Position numbers and translations under genes: made by a program
Shown here: positions 61,791-64,000 of the stretch, piece by piece
Layout: each line of letters starts with the position of its first letter
Position numbering within the stretch: the stretch's first letter is position 1
The notes under the pieces: generated by a model
What the model saw: the letters and a program-made list of their open reading frames with translations, nothing else
The model's database searches: none
What the model was told of the DNA's origin: nothing
Source: Mucilaginibacter kameinonensis
GTDB taxonomy: Bacteria; Bacteroidota; Bacteroidia; Sphingobacteriales; Sphingobacteriaceae
Direction of reading: 5' to 3'
Length of the DNA stretch: 64,000 nt
Assembly: GCF_003675385.1 (NCBI RefSeq)
Contig: NZ_RCWZ01000004.1
Location: forward strand, 558,001 to 622,000

Positions 61791-64000
61791 TTGAAGATCA
61801 GCAGCAATACACTAATAAAAGCGAGTAGTCACGAATCAAAAGGGTCAATCCCCGTTATTTATGTAACCATCTTCACATGCCTGCTGTTTCAAAATGTAGC
61901 TTTTTCACAGGACAACATTTTGACGGCTAAGCAATCAGAGATTCTGAAATCTGAGCTACAAAGTAAAAAAACGGACACGGATAAATTCGATAAACTGATG
62001 CGGCTAGCCTGGTACCAGGTATTGAAACCGGGGGAGTTAAAAACCGATCTGGACAGCGCAAAAAACTACCTCTCCAACGCCGGTCGGATATTAAAACAAT
62101 CTCCATCTCCTGACCGGAACGGGTTCTATTACCTTGTCTTAGCAGGATATCAAAACGAAATCGGACAAAAAAGTGTAGCTGATGCTACGCTGGAAAGAGC
62201 GATTTCCTATCTGAAGACGGCAAAAGTGCCTGTGCTTTTAGGCACTTCTTATTCTGAACAGATGAACAGGATTCCGCTTTCGGATACAACCGTTCCTAAA
62301 AAGCTGCGACTCATTCAACTGGCAGCCGCGGAATTCAGCAAAACCAATTATAAAAGAAAACTTGGGGATTGTATGCGGTTAATGGCCGATCTGAGAATCT
62401 ATCTGAAAGATGATCCTCAGGCTTTAACAGAACTGGACTCCGCCAAACGTTTATATCAGGAAGCGCGGTCAGGAGATTGGCAGCAATTGTATATGCTGTA
62501 TTATCAATACTATCGCCGTCAGACCAATTATGAAAAACAACTGGAAAACATTTTAAATGCACTTCGGGCTACCGCCCCCGGAGATCGTTCATTACAGGTA
62601 GCGCTCATGAAACATTCAGCTTCCGTAGTCTTTTACCGTTTAAAGGATTATCAGCATAGCTTGAACTACAGCCAAGATGCAATAATGACAGTCCCAATGG
62701 GGAGAATCAATGCTGCTCATATTTACGATATGGCATTGTTCAGCATCCGTGCGTTATCAAGACTGGGCCGGCCGAAAGAAGGGCTGCAACTGCTGGACAG
62801 ATTAGAAAAGGAATATCCCGACGATAATAATTCGCCGATAGGTACCCGCTTGCTAGCCAGGTTACAGAATTACGATGACCTGAAACAAGATGATCAGGCA
62901 CAAAAATATTTCAATACTCTTACACGGATGATCCGGCAGAAGATCATCATGGAAGATATAAACCTGGGGGAATATTATAATGGAATGACCACCTTTTGTA
63001 TCAATTCGCGTCAGTTTAATCAAGGTAATGTTTTACTGAACGATTGGAAAAGGATCTTAACAAGGTTACCAAAGAACGCGGCCATGCATATCTCCTATCT
63101 TAACCGACGAATCAGATTAGATACAGCAAGGAAAGATTTCGAGAACGCAACGCGTCATTTATCCCAACTAAACGCTCTAAAAGATACCGTATACAATAAT
63201 ACGCGGAACAGGCAGGTGCGGGAAATGGAAATGCAGTACCAGGTAGAGCGCAGGGATAATGAAAACAAGCTTCAGCAACAAAAAATTATCAATTTAACGG
63301 ATCAACAAAACCTGGAACGGGCAACCCTTAAGGCTGTCAGTACAACCAGGAACATCGTGGTGATCATTTCCATTTTTATCCTGATCATCGCCGGACTGAT
63401 TTACCGGCAATATGTCTATGGCCGAAAAAGTAATCTCCTTATCGCACGTAAAAACAAATCACTGCAAAGGCTGCTTAATGAAAATGATTTCTTGATGAAG
63501 GAAGTTCACCACCGGGTTAAAAACAACCTGCAGATCGTAATATCCCTTTTAAATTCCCAGTCGGCTTATCTGGAAGAAGGCGCTGCACTCGATGCGATTT
63601 TAAAAAGTAAGGGCAGGGTGGAATCCATTGCGCTGATCCATCAAAAGCTTTATAAATCCGATAGCCAATCCAGCATTTATATGCCGGAATATATTAATGA
63701 ATTAGTAGCCTATTTAAAAGACAGTTTTATAGAAGACCAGAAAGTATGGTTCGAAGTTTCAGTTGATGACCTTCAACTGGATGTGGCAGATACTGTTCCA
63801 ATAGGCTTGATTATCAATGAGAGTGTTACCAATGCGATCAAACATGCCTTCAAATTAAAATCGTCGGATAGCCATCCTGTTATCAAAATAGCCTTGAAAA
63901 AAACCGGAAAAGAATTGGAAATGACTATCCGGGATAATGGCAGCGGCTTTATTCAAAAAACATCCAATGAAAACAGTTCTTTCGGATTGCTGCTCGTCAA
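61791..64000 (+). CDS. TPR sensor histidine kinase (HisKA_2 type), 3' end outside
   Basis: The frame is open from TTG 61791 to the window end (at least 736 codons). TTG is the only usable start, because a stop lies 9 bp upstream and the first ATG is far inside. It has a hydrophobic signal or anchor (VTIFTCLLFQNVAFSQ), TPR-like helices (about 60-480), a coiled coil, a membrane helix (IVVIISIFILIIAGLIY) and HisKA_2 with the phospho-acceptor His in FLMKEVHHRVKNNLQIVISL. A HATPase domain follows (NESVTNAIKHAF, IRDNGSGF). The gene is cut by the window end. Confidence 0.8.
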   Translation, partial: MKISSNTLIKASSHESKGSIPVIYVTIFTCLLFQNVAFSQDNILTAKQSEILKSELQSKKTDTDKFDKLMRLAWYQVLKPGELKTDLDSAKNYLSNAGRILKQSPSPDRNGFYYLVLAGYQNEIGQKSVADATLERAISYLKTAKVPVLLGTSYSEQMNRIPLSDTTVPKKLRLIQLAAAEFSKTNYKRKLGDCMRLMADLRIYLKDDPQALTELDSAKRLYQEARSGDWQQLYMLYYQYYRRQTNYEKQLENILNALRATAPGDRSLQVALMKHSASVVFYRLKDYQHSLNYSQDAIMTVPMGRINAAHIYDMALFSIRALSRLGRPKEGLQLLDRLEKEYPDDNNSPIGTRLLARLQNYDDLKQDDQAQKYFNTLTRMIRQKIIMEDINLGEYYNGMTTFCINSRQFNQGNVLLNDWKRILTRLPKNAAMHISYLNRRIRLDTARKDFENATRHLSQLNALKDTVYNNTRNRQVREMEMQYQVERRDNENKLQQQKIINLTDQQNLERATLKAVSTTRNIVVIISIFILIIAGLIYRQYVYGRKSNLLIARKNKSLQRLLNENDFLMKEVHHRVKNNLQIVISLLNSQSAYLEEGAALDAILKSKGRVESIALIHQKLYKSDSQSSIYMPEYINELVAYLKDSFIEDQKVWFEVSVDDLQLDVADTVPIGLIINESVTNAIKHAFKLKSSDSHPVIKIALKKTGKELEMTIRDNGSGFIQKTSNENSSFGLLLV

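Noticed and set aside
1..64000. CRISPR arrays, rRNA and complete tRNA genes, integrase genes
   Set aside because: I scanned for regularly spaced repeats, rRNA-like blocks, full cloverleaf sequences and recombinase motifs and found none that I could support.

Overview
The window looks like a chromosomal segment of a member of the Bacteroidota, most likely a Sphingobacteriaceae relative such as Mucilaginibacter or Pedobacter. The evidence is a FecR/SusC/SusD locus with an STN-type SusC, a DUF6520-like secreted protein, a histone H1-like protein, LytS/LytTR signalling, and several TAnnTTTG boxes of the Bacteroidota promoter type. The genus is inferred, not proven.

Layout. 0-5 kb holds an Mrr-like nuclease and, on the minus strand, a PtuA/PtuB (Septu-type) ATPase and HNH pair followed by a PIN-domain gene. 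4.8-7.6 kb is a compact RiPP cluster on the minus strand: a YhhA-like precursor ending in Y-N-R/H-N-R/H-N-R repeats, a radical SAM/SPASM maturase, a 2OG-Fe(II) oxygenase and an HExxH peptide-modification protein. 7.9-8.9 kb has a small gene and a caspase-like gene broken by two compensating frameshifts. 9.45-15.7 kb is a tight seven-gene operon (membrane protein, SEC-C protein, DUF262/DUF1524 nuclease, UPF0489-like, ParB-like, HEPN-like and one unknown) that I regard as the best candidate for an undescribed defence-type system.

16-22.3 kb carries an XRE regulator, a strongly folded small-RNA candidate with its own terminator, an ECF sigma factor, a secreted NUC1 nuclease and a toxin/antitoxin/SecB-like chaperone trio. 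22.9-24.3 kb is a catalase. 24.4-30.4 kb contains gene relics (Old Yellow Enzyme fragment, frameshifted C39 peptidase/exporter) around a large AraC-FtsX fusion. 30.5-39.3 kb is a LytS/LytTR two-component system with a TolC/MFP/RND efflux operon. Two promoters there carry identical 21-bp-spaced sites, which ties the regulator to itself and to the pump.

40.1-50.3 kb is a nutrient-uptake locus (FecR, SusC, SusD, TlpA-like thioredoxin, DUF6520-like, MauE/DoxX-like) interrupted by a complete IS4-type element inserted in the loop of a transcription terminator. 50.5-55.6 kb is a mobilisation and partition module (H1-like protein, TraG/VirD4 coupling protein, relaxase, relaxosome protein, candidate oriT, small RHH-like protein, ParA) with octamer-phased repeats on both sides of parA. 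56-61.5 kb is a central-metabolism group (PckA, a small membrane protein, an RpoD-like sigma, SDR-type threonine dehydrogenase, Fbp, Lrp/AsnC), consistent with gluconeogenesis from amino acids. The window ends inside a TPR sensor histidine kinase.

Four copies of a dispersed 70-85 bp repeat lie between genes at 16.1, 17.8, 22.6 and 39.8 kb. No integrase, rRNA, complete tRNA or CRISPR array was found.
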